Shown here piece by piece: positions 1 through 9,202 of a stretch of DNA of 64,000 nucleotides; the stretch's first letter is position 1, and each line of letters begins with the position of its first letter. The notes under the pieces were generated by a model. The model did no database searches, had not been told where the DNA came from, and saw only the letters and a list, made by a program, of their open reading frames with translations. The DNA comes from an uncultured Actinomycetes bacterium. GTDB lineage: Bacteria > Actinomycetota > CADDZG01 > WHSQ01. The stretch spans positions 310,001 to 374,000 of the forward strand of contig CALMBW010000020.1 of the NCBI GenBank assembly GCA_937863385.1. Reading direction: 5' to 3'. The translations under genes and the position numbers were made by a program.

Positions 1-399
1 GACCGTCACACCAGCAGCATGGACCAAGCAGATGCGGTGCCGCCACAGAGAGGCTCTCAACAGCGGGAGATAGAGCCAGCGCTGGAAGAACCAGGGGTCG
101 ATATCTCTCTCAACCAGTATCTCTGAATCATGAAGCGGAAAACGCATCAAGGCGCCACGGTCCAGATGGTCACCGAACCGCAGACCTTGATCTGTCTGTC
201 CGGCGGGAACGGGCCACAGCCTGCCGGAGGGCTTTGCCACCTTGTCCACGAATCGGAATGTGATCTCGGTCGCCGCCTCGATGTGAGGCTCTGCCTTCAA
301 AGGCCCGAAGACGGTGTCGATCCATGCTGCAACCGGACCATTCAGATCTTCGAAATTGAACCGGACCTTGCCTGCGATAAGGCGCGTCATGCCGATCAT
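1..399 (-). CDS. HprK-like kinase-related protein, N-terminal 133 aa (partial, runs off left edge)
   Basis: The frame is open from an ATG at 399 down to base 1. The ATG overlaps the TGA of the upstream flippase as ATGA, so it continues the same operon. The visible part ends in a stretch reading ASLWRHRICLVHAAGVTV. This resembles the segment just before the P-loop in HPr-kinase-like proteins, where a similar 'LHAAAVE' precedes a nucleotide-binding loop; compare the protein at 33571-34488. The P-loop itself would lie outside the window, so activity cannot be judged. The family link rests on a short motif and is an inference. The position at the end of a polysaccharide cluster is consistent with a regulatory or modification role. 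Confidence 0.55.
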   Translation of the reverse strand, partial: MIGMTRLIAGKVRFNFEDLNGPVAAWIDTVFGPLKAEPHIEAATEITFRFVDKVAKPSGRLWPVPAGQTDQGLRFGDHLDRGALMRFPLHDSEILVERDIDPWFFQRWLYLPLLRASLWRHRICLVHAAGVTV

Positions 400-1820
400 G
401 CTCTTGCCTCCTCGGCACGGGGCGTCGAGCCCACGACCTTGCCACTCCACACGATCAACCACGCGAGTACACCGAATGCGGCGGCACCCACCGATGTCCG
501 AAGCAACACGTGGCCGGGTGTGACCATCACGACGAGAGCGAGTCCACCAGCAGCGACGGCACCTTGAGCCAGAGGCTTGAGCAACGAAGGCGCCAGATCG
601 GCAAGGTGACGACGCATCACGATCGTGAGGATCGCTTCGGTCGCTAGGGTTGCAACGATGGCGCCCTTATAGCCCCAGAAAGGGATCAGAGCGAGATTCA
701 AAGCGATGTTGGCGGATGCCCCGATAGCCGTGGCGACGGTTCGGGACCGTTGCCGGTCCGTTGCGTTCAGTGCCACCCCAGAGAGGCTGTTAACGAACCT
801 GAAAGGCAGTATCGGAGCCAGGGCTACGATGACCGCAGCCGTGCCCACGAAGCTCGACCCGTAGAGAAGATCGGAGATCGGGCGCGCCAGCACCATCAAG
901 CCGGCCGCAGCAGCAAGTCCAACGACCAGTTGCATCCGGTAGGTGGAAGCGAACAACGTCTTCAGCTCGGGATCGTCCGACGACCGAGCGCGCGATAGGA
1001 CCGGGTAAAGCGACGTGTTGAGTGCAGACGACACCATCGGGATGGTCATGATGATGATAGTTGCGGCGCTGTACAGACCGATCTCCTCAGGAGTTCGCAA
1101 CATCGCTAACAGCACGATGTCGAAACGAACGAGAAGTGAATTGAAGATGTAGCTGAAGCCCATCGGTACCGCAACGCGCAATAGACCCGGCCACTCATTG
1201 ACCTGAACCTTGAAACCGAGCTTGCCGTACTGGGATCTGTAGCACCTGATCGAAACGACCAGGTTCGCGACACGACCGGCCGCTAGACCAAGCATCGCAG
1301 CAGGAACCGACCCGCTGATGCTCAGAGCGATCGCCACTCCACCCAAACCAACCAGACCTTCGACGGCGAGGGCCAGGGTCTCGAGCTCCATACGCTCGCG
1401 GGCGTGAAACGCTGCACGCAGGATCAGCACCGGAGCGCTCAGTACAACGAAAAGGCCCCCCGCAGCCAATGCAAGTACCAGTTGGTGGCTGGCACCCGCT
1501 ATCCATGGGATGCCTGCTACCAGAACGCTTCCTACACAAGCAGAGAGCAGAGCCGGGGGCAGGGATACATCGACCTCGCGCGAGGTTCCATCACGGTTGA
1601 GTTCACGGACCAACCGATAGTCGAGACCGAGGGGAGCGAACAACGCCACCATCGATGCGATCGTCCACGCCAGCGTGAAGAGCCCGAAGCCCTGAGGACC
1701 GAGGGTGCGAGCCACGACCACCGCAACAACAGCTTTCGTCGCCCCGGAGATCCCGAAGGCGACGATCTGGCTGAAGGTGTTCTTGGCTACACGGCGGCGA
1801 TCCAAGGCGAGGGCGCTCAT
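396..1820 (-). CDS. Wzx-type polysaccharide flippase (MOP superfamily)
   Basis: This 474-aa polytopic membrane protein has an N-terminus typical of O-antigen/teichoic-acid flippases (KNTFSQIVAFGISGATKAVV, then ARTLGPQGFGLFTLA) and about 12-14 hydrophobic segments. Such proteins translocate lipid-linked oligosaccharides across the cytoplasmic membrane. A longer reading from 1943 would overlap the upstream dehydrogenase by 127 nt. I chose the ATG at 1820 because it overlaps the dehydrogenase stop as ATGA, as in other pairs of this operon, and gives the normal family N-terminus. It is notable that the cluster also encodes a PelG-like member of the same superfamily. Confidence 0.85.
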   Translation of the reverse strand: MSALALDRRRVAKNTFSQIVAFGISGATKAVVAVVVARTLGPQGFGLFTLAWTIASMVALFAPLGLDYRLVRELNRDGTSREVDVSLPPALLSACVGSVLVAGIPWIAGASHQLVLALAAGGLFVVLSAPVLILRAAFHARERMELETLALAVEGLVGLGGVAIALSISGSVPAAMLGLAAGRVANLVVSIRCYRSQYGKLGFKVQVNEWPGLLRVAVPMGFSYIFNSLLVRFDIVLLAMLRTPEEIGLYSAATIIIMTIPMVSSALNTSLYPVLSRARSSDDPELKTLFASTYRMQLVVGLAAAAGLMVLARPISDLLYGSSFVGTAAVIVALAPILPFRFVNSLSGVALNATDRQRSRTVATAIGASANIALNLALIPFWGYKGAIVATLATEAILTIVMRRHLADLAPSLLKPLAQGAVAAGGLALVVMVTPGHVLLRTSVGAAAFGVLAWLIVWSGKVVGSTPRAEEARA

Positions 1821-3175
1821 AGCTTGTAGATGTGCTCCGAGGTCATGCCGCCTAGTGCATTTCGGCAATCGAAAACCAATCGGGAACGCTGAGCGACCAC
1901 TGGCCACGAGTAGTCGGAGTGGTCGGTGAGGATCACAACACACTCAGCCAGCTCCAACTCCGTCTCGAGATCGGCCACGCTCTTGTGCAGCCGGTTGCCG
2001 ATCATCAGCTCGGGGACATGCGGGTCGTGATAGCGAACCCTCGCGCCCATCGAGTCGAGCTTCTCGGCGACCTCAGCTGAGGGCGAGTTCCTGGCGTCAT
2101 CAACGTCCTTCTTGAAGGCAACGCCGAGAAGGAGAAGGCGCTTTCCGGCCACTCCACCGAGGAGACTGTCGATCCGGGCAGTGACGTAGCACGGCATGGA
2201 TTCATTCACCGACTGGGAATTAACGAGCAACGGCATCTGCTCACCGTGCTGCTCGGCCTTCCACACCAGGTACAGCGGATCCACCGGGATGCAGTGCCCT
2301 CCAAGACCCGGACCGGGCTGGAACGGCATGTAGCCGAACGGCTTCGTCGAAGCGGCTGCTATCACTTCCCAGATGTCGATGCCCAACCGGTGTGCGACCT
2401 TGGCCATCTCATTCACCAATCCGACGTTGACGTTGCGGAAGCTGTTCTCTAGGAGTTTCGTCATCTCGGCAACCCTGGTTGAGGAAACCGTCACGACCGT
2501 CTCCAGGATGGTTTCGTAAAGGATCCGCATCAATTCGGTTGAATACGGACCTATGCCCGAAACGAGTTTGGGGATCTGGGTCACATCCCAATCGGACCCG
2601 GGGTTCATCCTCTCGGGCGACATCCCGAGGAAGAACTGCTCGTCGGCTGTCATGCCGGATGCCGCAAGGCGAGGCAGGAGCTCCTCTTCGGTGGTTCCCG
2701 GGTAAACGGTCGATTCGAGGATCGCGAACGTTCCCGGGCGAAGGTGGAAAGCGATCGCTTCCGTCGCTCGCACGACGGCAGAGAGATCCGGCTCGCCGTT
2801 CTCAACTGGCGTCGGAACGCAGATGATCACGATGTCAAGATCGCCGGCTTGCTCGAGTGAGAACGCAGCTTCGAACCGACCCGCCCTGGACATAGCACGA
2901 ACGAGACCCTCGTCGACGGTGGCCAACGGTGACTTACCTGCGCGCAGGCTCTCTACCTTTCCGAGGCTCATATCGATGCCGGTTACATGAAAACCCGCCT
3001 TCGAGTAGGCAAGAGCCAGAGGAAGACCGACGTAGCCAAGCCCGATGACGCCGATCCGTGCAGTTCGATCGTTGAGCTTGTGACGCATCTCGACGAACTC
3101 CTTGGGAGCACTATCGAACGCGTCGGCCTTCGGATCGAGCTTGTTGCTAGCAACAGCGCGGTGCTTCTGGATCAC
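1817..3175 (-). CDS. Nucleotide-sugar dehydrogenase (UDP-HexNAc/UDP-glucose dehydrogenase family)
   Basis: This 452-aa enzyme oxidises a UDP-sugar C6 hydroxyl to a uronic acid using two NAD+. The Rossmann motif GLGYVG is at 45-50, SPERMNPG is near 186-193, and the catalytic cysteine is Cys295 in GGHCIPVDP. The SPER-type motif favours the UDP-N-acetylhexosamine dehydrogenase (WbpA/WecC-like) branch, but the substrate is not certain. The start is a GTG with an AAGGGAGG ribosome site about 10 nt upstream. An internal ATG at residue 30 is an alternative, because the first 30 residues lie outside the fold. It follows the lipoprotein gene by 29 nt and overlaps the flippase start. It probably supplies an acidic sugar for the polysaccharide. 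Confidence 0.9.
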   Translation of the reverse strand: MIQKHRAVASNKLDPKADAFDSAPKEFVEMRHKLNDRTARIGVIGLGYVGLPLALAYSKAGFHVTGIDMSLGKVESLRAGKSPLATVDEGLVRAMSRAGRFEAAFSLEQAGDLDIVIICVPTPVENGEPDLSAVVRATEAIAFHLRPGTFAILESTVYPGTTEEELLPRLAASGMTADEQFFLGMSPERMNPGSDWDVTQIPKLVSGIGPYSTELMRILYETILETVVTVSSTRVAEMTKLLENSFRNVNVGLVNEMAKVAHRLGIDIWEVIAAASTKPFGYMPFQPGPGLGGHCIPVDPLYLVWKAEQHGEQMPLLVNSQSVNESMPCYVTARIDSLLGGVAGKRLLLLGVAFKKDVDDARNSPSAEVAEKLDSMGARVRYHDPHVPELMIGNRLHKSVADLETELELAECVVILTDHSDYSWPVVAQRSRLVFDCRNALGGMTSEHIYKL

Positions 3176-3204
3176 TGGTTCATAACCTCCCTTGAAGGGT
3201 GCGA

Positions 3205-4125
3205 CTAGCGCCAGCTGGGGGCGATGGCCCTGGCGGTAGTGAGCTTCCAGCGCAAGGCTCCTCCTGGGAGCGACTCGCCATCGGCTCGGTAAACGGCAAG
3301 GTGGTTCGCAGACAGCACCACGTACTTGCCATCCGGAGACCAGTCAGGGAATCGGTCGAGCGAGTCCGAGCCGATGATCCTGGTTACGTCGCCCGATCCA
3401 ACGTCGACCACGTAAAGCTGCCAGACGTCCTCCCGACGGTTCGACGAGAACACGATCTTGTCGCCGTCGGGCGAGAACCGGGGGAACAGATCGTCCCCAC
3501 CACCCGTGGTCAGCTGGGTTGTGTCACCGCTTTCCAGATCCAAGACGTAAAGCTTGTAGAACCCGTCGTCGGCGCGATGGCTGAAGACGATCCGATCGGA
3601 ATCGGGGGCCCAATCTGGGTACACGCTCTCACCCTCCGACGGACCAACCTCTTCGGGCTCTCCGCCGTCAGCGGCCATCCGATACAGACGCCAGTTCGAG
3701 TTGTCGTCTCGCAACGATGCGAACACGATCTCGTTGCCGTCTGCAGACCAGGTTGGGTAGTCGTCGGTGGTATTCCCCTCGGTCAAACGGCGAGGCGAGC
3801 CGGTTTCGCTCGACACCCAAAGGTTCGAGAACCCGTTGGGGCGGGTGACAGAGAAGACGATCTCGTCGTCGGTTGGCGAGAACTGGGGCGAACCTGCATA
3901 GCCAGGAGGCGTGTTGACCTGGGTACGAGCATTGGTCTCGAGATCCTTGATGTAGATCGCGGACTCACCCACTGCCAAGTCCTGCACGTAGGCGATCTTG
4001 CCGGGAAGAGCGCCGGCTTCCGGCGTCTTCTCACGCAGGCTCACAGGACGTCGCTCGCCTGTTGGAGCGCACGATGCGAAGACGCTCACTGCCGCAACGG
4101 CGATGATGATCTTGCGGGCTTTCAC
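3205..4125 (-). CDS. PD40/TolB-like beta-propeller lipoprotein
   Basis: This 306-aa protein starts at a GTG that overlaps the stop of the GT2 gene as GTGA. It begins MKARKIIIAVAAVSVFASCAPTG, a lipoprotein signal with lipobox FASC. After the cysteine come at least five PD40-type repeats, recognisable by motifs such as SPQFSPTDDEIVFS, YPTWSADGNEIVFAS, YPDWAPDSDRIVFS and FPRFSPDGDKIVFSS, forming a beta-propeller outside the membrane. A reading from 4509 would add 128 residues of out-of-frame GT2 sequence and is rejected. Its place between polysaccharide enzymes suggests an extracytoplasmic accessory or scaffold role. No catalytic motif is seen. Confidence 0.8.
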   Translation of the reverse strand: MKARKIIIAVAAVSVFASCAPTGERRPVSLREKTPEAGALPGKIAYVQDLAVGESAIYIKDLETNARTQVNTPPGYAGSPQFSPTDDEIVFSVTRPNGFSNLWVSSETGSPRRLTEGNTTDDYPTWSADGNEIVFASLRDDNSNWRLYRMAADGGEPEEVGPSEGESVYPDWAPDSDRIVFSHRADDGFYKLYVLDLESGDTTQLTTGGGDDLFPRFSPDGDKIVFSSNRREDVWQLYVVDVGSGDVTRIIGSDSLDRFPDWSPDGKYVVLSANHLAVYRADGESLPGGALRWKLTTARAIAPSWR

Positions 4126-5111
4126 AGTGTCACCTCTCCCACGAGGGGCTGAACCATGCCCCGGTTGATCGTTTCTTCGGTTTGAGAATCGATGCGCTCG
4201 AAGCGCATCGCACAGATCTGCTCGGATACCAAGCCCAGGCCGAGGATCATCACTGCACTCATGCAGAGGAAGATCGCCAGCGACCACATCGAAGCCCCGA
4301 GGATGGAAGCAACGAAAGCGGTGAGAGCTCCTGCTGCGGGCATCGCTGCAACCGGCAGAAAGACCTTCAGGGGTGAGAACAGCGTCGAGATCTTGAAGAT
4401 GATGGTTAGGAACTTGACGCCATCTGAGAGCATCCTGATCTTGCTCTGCCCCACTCGCTTGTGCGCCTCGAAGGGTACGTACAGAACCGAGTAGCCGGAC
4501 CTGAGGCACGACATGGTCAATGTCGTCGGCGTCGAGAAGCCGTTAGGAAGCAACGGTAGGAACTCTTGGGCGATCGAACGGCGGATCACTCGCATGCCAG
4601 AAGTCAGGTCATCGATCTTGCGACCCGTCATGTAGGACGCAAGCTTGTTGTAGAAGGCATTGGCCATCCGGCGCAGCGAAGATGCTTGGGTCTTCGGATC
4701 GCGTGCGCCCACAACCATGTCGTAAGGGCCGGCGAAGTCGAGCAACTTCAGAAGATCGGATGCCTTGTGTTGGCCGTCGCCATCCATGATCGCAACGAAC
4801 TCGCCCGTCGCAGCCCTGATACCGGACTTGACCGCGGCTCCGTTGCCCGTGTTGTAGGGAGCGGACACCACACGGGCGCCTGCTTCTATCGCCTTGAGCA
4901 CTGTCCCGTCCGACGATCCGTCGTCAACCACAACGATGTCGGCGTTCTGGCCTAGGGTGTCACGCAGATCGGCGATCACTTCGGCGATCACCGCTGCCTC
5001 ATTGAAGGCGGGGATGACAACCGTGACGCTTGGGATCGTGCGGATGCGACTCGTGTTCGACACCGTGTTGGCCGCGTGAGGCAGCGGTGGAGCCACCAAC
5101 TGGATCGTCAC
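4122..5111 (-). CDS. Family 2 glycosyltransferase with C-terminal membrane anchor (Dpm1/GtrB-like)
   Basis: This 329-aa protein has a GT-A domain with DDGSSD at 63-68 and DGDGQ at 110-114, the nucleotide-sugar and metal-binding motifs. Two hydrophobic helices lie near residues 240-300. This architecture matches polyprenyl-phosphate glycosyltransferases such as dolichol-phosphate mannose synthase and GtrB. The GTG start overlaps the preceding stop as GTGA. A polyprenyl-phosphate sugar made here could serve as donor for the GT-C-like membrane proteins encoded upstream; that link is inference from context. Confidence 0.88.
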   Translation of the reverse strand: MTIQLVAPPLPHAANTVSNTSRIRTIPSVTVVIPAFNEAAVIAEVIADLRDTLGQNADIVVVDDGSSDGTVLKAIEAGARVVSAPYNTGNGAAVKSGIRAATGEFVAIMDGDGQHKASDLLKLLDFAGPYDMVVGARDPKTQASSLRRMANAFYNKLASYMTGRKIDDLTSGMRVIRRSIAQEFLPLLPNGFSTPTTLTMSCLRSGYSVLYVPFEAHKRVGQSKIRMLSDGVKFLTIIFKISTLFSPLKVFLPVAAMPAAGALTAFVASILGASMWSLAIFLCMSAVMILGLGLVSEQICAMRFERIDSQTEETINRGMVQPLVGEVTL

Positions 5112-7291
5112 GGCAGCTTCACCTCCTCGGGGCTTGTAGGTCCGGTGTTGAACAGCTCACCCGGACGCCACAGGTAGTCCTTGAACTCCGGTGTGTCCTC
5201 GGCGCCGTCTACGTCAGGTGTGCGACTGATCCGGTACACCTTGATCTCGTCGTCTTCGTAGTAGACGGACATGTCGGTGTGGTAGCGCATGTAGAGCTCG
5301 GACCATGTGTACATGCGGGTAAAGATGCGTCCGCGCTTCTCCCGGTTGAAGTAGTACTCCTCGGTCGGACCGTCGGGAGCCAGCTCGGGAACCGGGTACA
5401 CCTCTTTCTCGACGAAGATGAAGACGTCCTGCGTCGGGATGGCGAGGATGTCACCGACATCACGAGCTCCACGAGGGATGCCCTGACGTGCGTTCATCTG
5501 GTAGCCGGGGTCGCGGGCAGAACGCAGGGATGCGTCCCTGGCGAAGACCCAACCTTCGATGAACCAGCCGTCGCCGAGGATCTGCTGACGCTGCTGAGGA
5601 GTACCCACGATCGTGTAGGTGAACCGCTCGTAGTCATTGGCGATCTGGTCAGTGATACGAGCGGTCGATTCGTACAGGATGTTGACCCGCTGCCGGGCCC
5701 GGGCCGGATAGTTCTCCGCGAACGCAGCAAGAGCCACGAAGCCTGCGACGATCGCTATGGCCGTTCCCAGCAGGAACTGCTTACGGGGCAACAACACCGT
5801 CAGAGCACCAAGACCACACGCGAAAGCCAGAGTTAGCAGCGGACCCACGATCTGCGCGGAACGGTTCGCATAGAAGTCGTCGAGGCCCAAGAAGCGGACG
5901 TCGTAGAGGACCAAGATCGCTGCCGAGATCGCACACAGCGACAACATGAGCACCCCCTTGGAACGGGTGCTTCGTGCAAACAGCAGCACGATCCCGGCAA
6001 CCACACCGATGATCACGCAGATGATCGCCAGACGAGCTATGGGGTTGTAGCCAAGCTCTCCATAGACGAGGTTGGCCCCGTTAGTGGTCTCTTCGCCTTG
6101 CTGGGCGAACGGGTTCGTGTTGTTGATGGGGCCGAACAGGCCGATGCCGGCAAGTCGTGCAAGCGGGATGTAGATGAATGCTGCGATACCTGCGATCGCC
6201 GCAGTCAATGTCGCTCCGACGGCGAACTTGAATCCGCCGGACAGGATCGCTGCGGTGAATGCACCAACAGCGGTCAGACCGATGAAGAACGGCAGAGGCA
6301 CCGGGTGGGTCATACCTATCGCCACCGAAGCGCAGGCGATCGTGATCAAGTGACCCTTGTCCCGGTGAAGGACGGCCAGCGCACCGAACGGCAGGGCGAT
6401 CACACCGATCGCAAGAGCCAGCTCCTGAGGGAGAGGACCGATCTGGCGGTACCAGGGCTCGTGCCACTCGGGCCGGGTTCCGAGGAAGCCGAACAACCCC
6501 GCAGCGAAGATGGCTGCGCCTGGGTTACTCGTGAGCCGCAGCGCCGTGTAGAAGATGCCGTACACGATCAGAGTACCCACGATGGGGCCAAGGAAGCGTG
6601 CGACGTCCAACATGCTCGCCTGGAAGGCGAACTTCGAGGTGAACGCCATGACCGAGGGCATGCCATAGGGGTAGATGCCGTCCATGTAGATCTGGTTCGC
6701 CGTGAGACCCTTCGCCCACGTCATGTGGACGTATGCGTCAGGAGGTGAGAGAGCGAGCTCGTTGAGGTTGCCTTCCACCCGGAGCCAGAAGGACCAAGCG
6801 AGAACGAGGATGACCGGGACGACAAGGAGGAGCAGGGCGATCAACCGGGAACCGCGGCGCAACTTGGTCGAGCCGGCGTTGTCCTGCTCGGGGGTGGTGA
6901 CATCCACGGTCTGGACCGGCTCGCTGCGCTTCTGAGAGTTGCGACGCATACGGACCTCGCCGCGCTCGGCAGCGTCACCGACCGCCACCAGGCGAAGGGT
7001 GAAGTGGTTCCAGGTGGCGCGGACCTTGTCACGGTTCCACCCGTTGGGACGCATCTTGAAGTACCAGAAGGCGATCAGGCACAGCGCCGCGATCATCAGG
7101 GTCTCGTAGAGGCGGAACACCACGAGGATGTGAGTGGCAACGATCACGACGGCGATCCACCGGATGAAGTTCGCGGTCAGGTGGTCAAGGACCGTACGGG
7201 CGCCGCTTGGCTTGGGGAGGATTATCCACGGGAGCAGGACGAACCCAACTCCGAAAGCTACGACAACTGAGATTAGTCGGATGGTATTCAT
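5108..7291 (-). CDS. Large polytopic membrane protein, GT-C-like; paralogue of the gene at 9203-11347
   Basis: This 727-aa protein has two N-terminal hydrophobic helices, a charged cytoplasmic stretch (about 80-148), roughly ten more membrane segments (150-500) and a soluble C-terminal domain of about 200 residues. The first long loop has SPPDAYVHM with Asp185; a D-x-Y motif at that place recalls the loop aspartate of GT-C glycosyltransferases such as STT3. The paralogue shares GTRPEWHEPW, THPVPLPFF, VGTPQQRQ, LGDGWFIE, WVFARDASLR, DGPTEEYYF and MRYHTDM. I do not recognise a named family, so GT-C is a structural guess. It starts 11 nt after the pelG-like stop and overlaps the GT2 gene by 4 nt. 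Confidence 0.6.
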   Translation of the reverse strand: MNTIRLISVVVAFGVGFVLLPWIILPKPSGARTVLDHLTANFIRWIAVVIVATHILVVFRLYETLMIAALCLIAFWYFKMRPNGWNRDKVRATWNHFTLRLVAVGDAAERGEVRMRRNSQKRSEPVQTVDVTTPEQDNAGSTKLRRGSRLIALLLLVVPVILVLAWSFWLRVEGNLNELALSPPDAYVHMTWAKGLTANQIYMDGIYPYGMPSVMAFTSKFAFQASMLDVARFLGPIVGTLIVYGIFYTALRLTSNPGAAIFAAGLFGFLGTRPEWHEPWYRQIGPLPQELALAIGVIALPFGALAVLHRDKGHLITIACASVAIGMTHPVPLPFFIGLTAVGAFTAAILSGGFKFAVGATLTAAIAGIAAFIYIPLARLAGIGLFGPINNTNPFAQQGEETTNGANLVYGELGYNPIARLAIICVIIGVVAGIVLLFARSTRSKGVLMLSLCAISAAILVLYDVRFLGLDDFYANRSAQIVGPLLTLAFACGLGALTVLLPRKQFLLGTAIAIVAGFVALAAFAENYPARARQRVNILYESTARITDQIANDYERFTYTIVGTPQQRQQILGDGWFIEGWVFARDASLRSARDPGYQMNARQGIPRGARDVGDILAIPTQDVFIFVEKEVYPVPELAPDGPTEEYYFNREKRGRIFTRMYTWSELYMRYHTDMSVYYEDDEIKVYRISRTPDVDGAEDTPEFKDYLWRPGELFNTGPTSPEEVKLP

Positions 7292-7302
7292 TCGCCCGCC
7301 TC

Positions 7303-8913
7303 TTAGAAAGAAGAGTAGTAGTAGTAGTCGAGCTTGCTAACGACCCTGATGGCGAGCACGAGGCTGAGTAGTGCGAACACAACAGCACCCGAGAACAGCC
7401 CGAACACCGCCCACCAGTAGCTGAAGAACCTGCTGAGCAAGAAGCCGACGATGATGTCGACCAACAGGGCCGGACCGGCAGCCATGATCGCAAGCGATGG
7501 CCGGGAGACCCAGAAGAACAGCGAGACGTTCAGCAGAGAGAAGGCGATCAGTGCATAGGAGACCGCTGCCCACCAGAACACCGTGACGCTGATGTCGTTG
7601 AACATGATGGCGATCTCGGGCACGTATCGAACCGCGTACCGAACACCGAAGTAAGCGATGAGGACTCCGGCGATGGCCATTACGAGGAACGTCAGCGCAC
7701 GCATCGTGAAGAAGCGCATGAACCAGTCACGGAAGCTTGAGGTCTCCTTCAGGGAGTACTCGAGCTGCCGGGGCTTGGTGAACTGGCTGAACCGGTAGAT
7801 CGCGTACTCCAGAGCGGCGAAGGCCGGCAATAGTCCCAGCAGGGCCCAGTTCAGTCCGACCTCGTAGTCGGTGCGGAACCAGATGAAGGACTGACGGAAC
7901 GGCATGCGGCCCGTCCAAGCGATGATCCGGTCGGCGAAGAGGAGACCGAAGTAGAGGAAACCGAAGAGCAGGAACGGAGCGACCGAAGCCATGAGCATCG
8001 TCACCCGTGGCAGCTTGGTCGAGATGGGCGTCCTTGGGTCTTTGTTTCGCCGGTGATAGAAGACCAGCAGCACCAGAGCACAGACCAACGAGAAGGCGGC
8101 TGCGCTGAGGATGCCGACCTGGTGGGCGGCGATGATCGGCCAGTCGAACCACTCACGGAAGATGTAGACGACCCCGATACCGAGTGCGATAGCAACCGAG
8201 AACAAGAACTCACGCTGAAGCATGTAGAGCAGTGCCAGGCACAGCCACAGAGCCGAAAGCGTCAGGTAGTAGAGAACGGCAACGTTGCGGTCGAGCGGCG
8301 AGATCACCGGGAACACTGCGAAGAACACCCAGAGGATCGCCGCCACGATCAACGTAAGGACAACACCGAGGGCCAGGAAGAAGGCGCTCACCTTCAAACA
8401 GAGCAGGAACATCCCCTGACGCAAGTACATGAGTCCCCGGCGACCGATCGCCTGCGTGATCCCACCTGCGATGAAATAGCTAAGGGCGGTACCTACACCG
8501 ATCGCCGTCGCACGGGTCACGGTGAAGTAGTAGTAGGCCCACAGCGAGTAGAGCAGCAACAGGATGGCGATGATCATGATCGTCATCGGCAACCCGAACA
8601 CTGCTCCACGGATGAAGAAACGCGGGATGGCCCGAAGCAGCGAGTCGGGCTTGTGCTTGTCGTATTCCTCGGTCTGGCGCCGGCGCTCTTTGTCCCACGC
8701 CCTGGTGCGACTGGCGTCCTGCTCGCGCTGGCGCCGGACAACGTCCTCGGCTAGTGCGAACACATCGGGCTGCCCGTAGAACCGGCGGGCGTCCTCGTCG
8801 GATAGTCCCATGGCCTCGAGGTGGGCGGCGGCTTCGTAGGAGCTTTCGAGCCAGCCCGTGTTCTGGGAAAGCTCGTCGACGAGCTCGTCGACTGTGGGCA
8901 TCGTGAGAGGCAT
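7303..8913 (-). CDS. pelG: PelG-like membrane protein (MOP superfamily, Pel exopolysaccharide synthesis)
   Basis: This 536-aa protein has about 110 cytoplasmic N-terminal residues followed by about 12 hydrophobic segments. The hydrophobic pattern, the LRQGMFLL region after the first pair of helices, the late SLLNVSLFFWVSRPSLAI stretch and an ending in LDYYYYSSF resemble PelG, the membrane partner of the glycosyltransferase PelF. PelG of Pseudomonas is shorter (about 456 aa); the N-terminal extension accounts for the difference. I took the ATG at 8913, preceded by AAGGAG and GAAGG. An ATG at 8901 is possible, and the frame stays open to 8997. The pelF homologue lies in the same cluster, which supports the call. 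Assignment is by pattern only. Confidence 0.65.
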   Translation of the reverse strand: MPLTMPTVDELVDELSQNTGWLESSYEAAAHLEAMGLSDEDARRFYGQPDVFALAEDVVRRQREQDASRTRAWDKERRRQTEEYDKHKPDSLLRAIPRFFIRGAVFGLPMTIMIIAILLLLYSLWAYYYFTVTRATAIGVGTALSYFIAGGITQAIGRRGLMYLRQGMFLLCLKVSAFFLALGVVLTLIVAAILWVFFAVFPVISPLDRNVAVLYYLTLSALWLCLALLYMLQREFLFSVAIALGIGVVYIFREWFDWPIIAAHQVGILSAAAFSLVCALVLLVFYHRRNKDPRTPISTKLPRVTMLMASVAPFLLFGFLYFGLLFADRIIAWTGRMPFRQSFIWFRTDYEVGLNWALLGLLPAFAALEYAIYRFSQFTKPRQLEYSLKETSSFRDWFMRFFTMRALTFLVMAIAGVLIAYFGVRYAVRYVPEIAIMFNDISVTVFWWAAVSYALIAFSLLNVSLFFWVSRPSLAIMAAGPALLVDIIVGFLLSRFFSYWWAVFGLFSGAVVFALLSLVLAIRVVSKLDYYYYSSF

Positions 8914-9202
8914 CAGACCTTCGCTCCTTGTGCGGATTTCCGCTTCTTTCCAGTCATTTCCTGGAAGAAACTTACGGAAAGCGGCGATCCGCTCCATCGG
9001 GCGGCGGGACCAATGTGTTCGGCCCTCTAGGCGTGAGCCTCCCTCCCTCTTGGTCGTAGCCCGTTTCTGCCTCGACTACGTAGTCACCCTCCGAGCGGCG
9101 CCGCGGCCCCGTGATCGGGCACCGGCTCGCGCCCGGGCTGACCGAGGCAGGGGGACACAGATAGCTCGCGGGTCAGTGCAGGGCAGGAAGGGCTCGGTCG
9201 TC
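8914..9202. other. 289-nt non-coding gap inside the polysaccharide cluster
   Basis: This is the longest gap in the cluster. I see no convincing gene on either strand. It holds a perfect 12-bp palindrome GACTACGTAGTC at 9074-9085 and an AAGGAG site just ahead of the pelG-like start. It could contain a secondary promoter for the downstream half of the cluster. Confidence 0.4.

Noticed and set aside
396-1943. A 515-aa reading of the flippase
   Set aside because: The 41 extra residues overlap the nucleotide-sugar dehydrogenase and lack membrane character; the ATGA overlap at 1817-1820 gives the normal family N-terminus.
3199-4152. A 317-aa plus-strand open frame opposite the PD40 lipoprotein
   Set aside because: It is the complement of the repeat-rich lipoprotein gene; the minus-strand protein has PD40 repeats and a lipobox.
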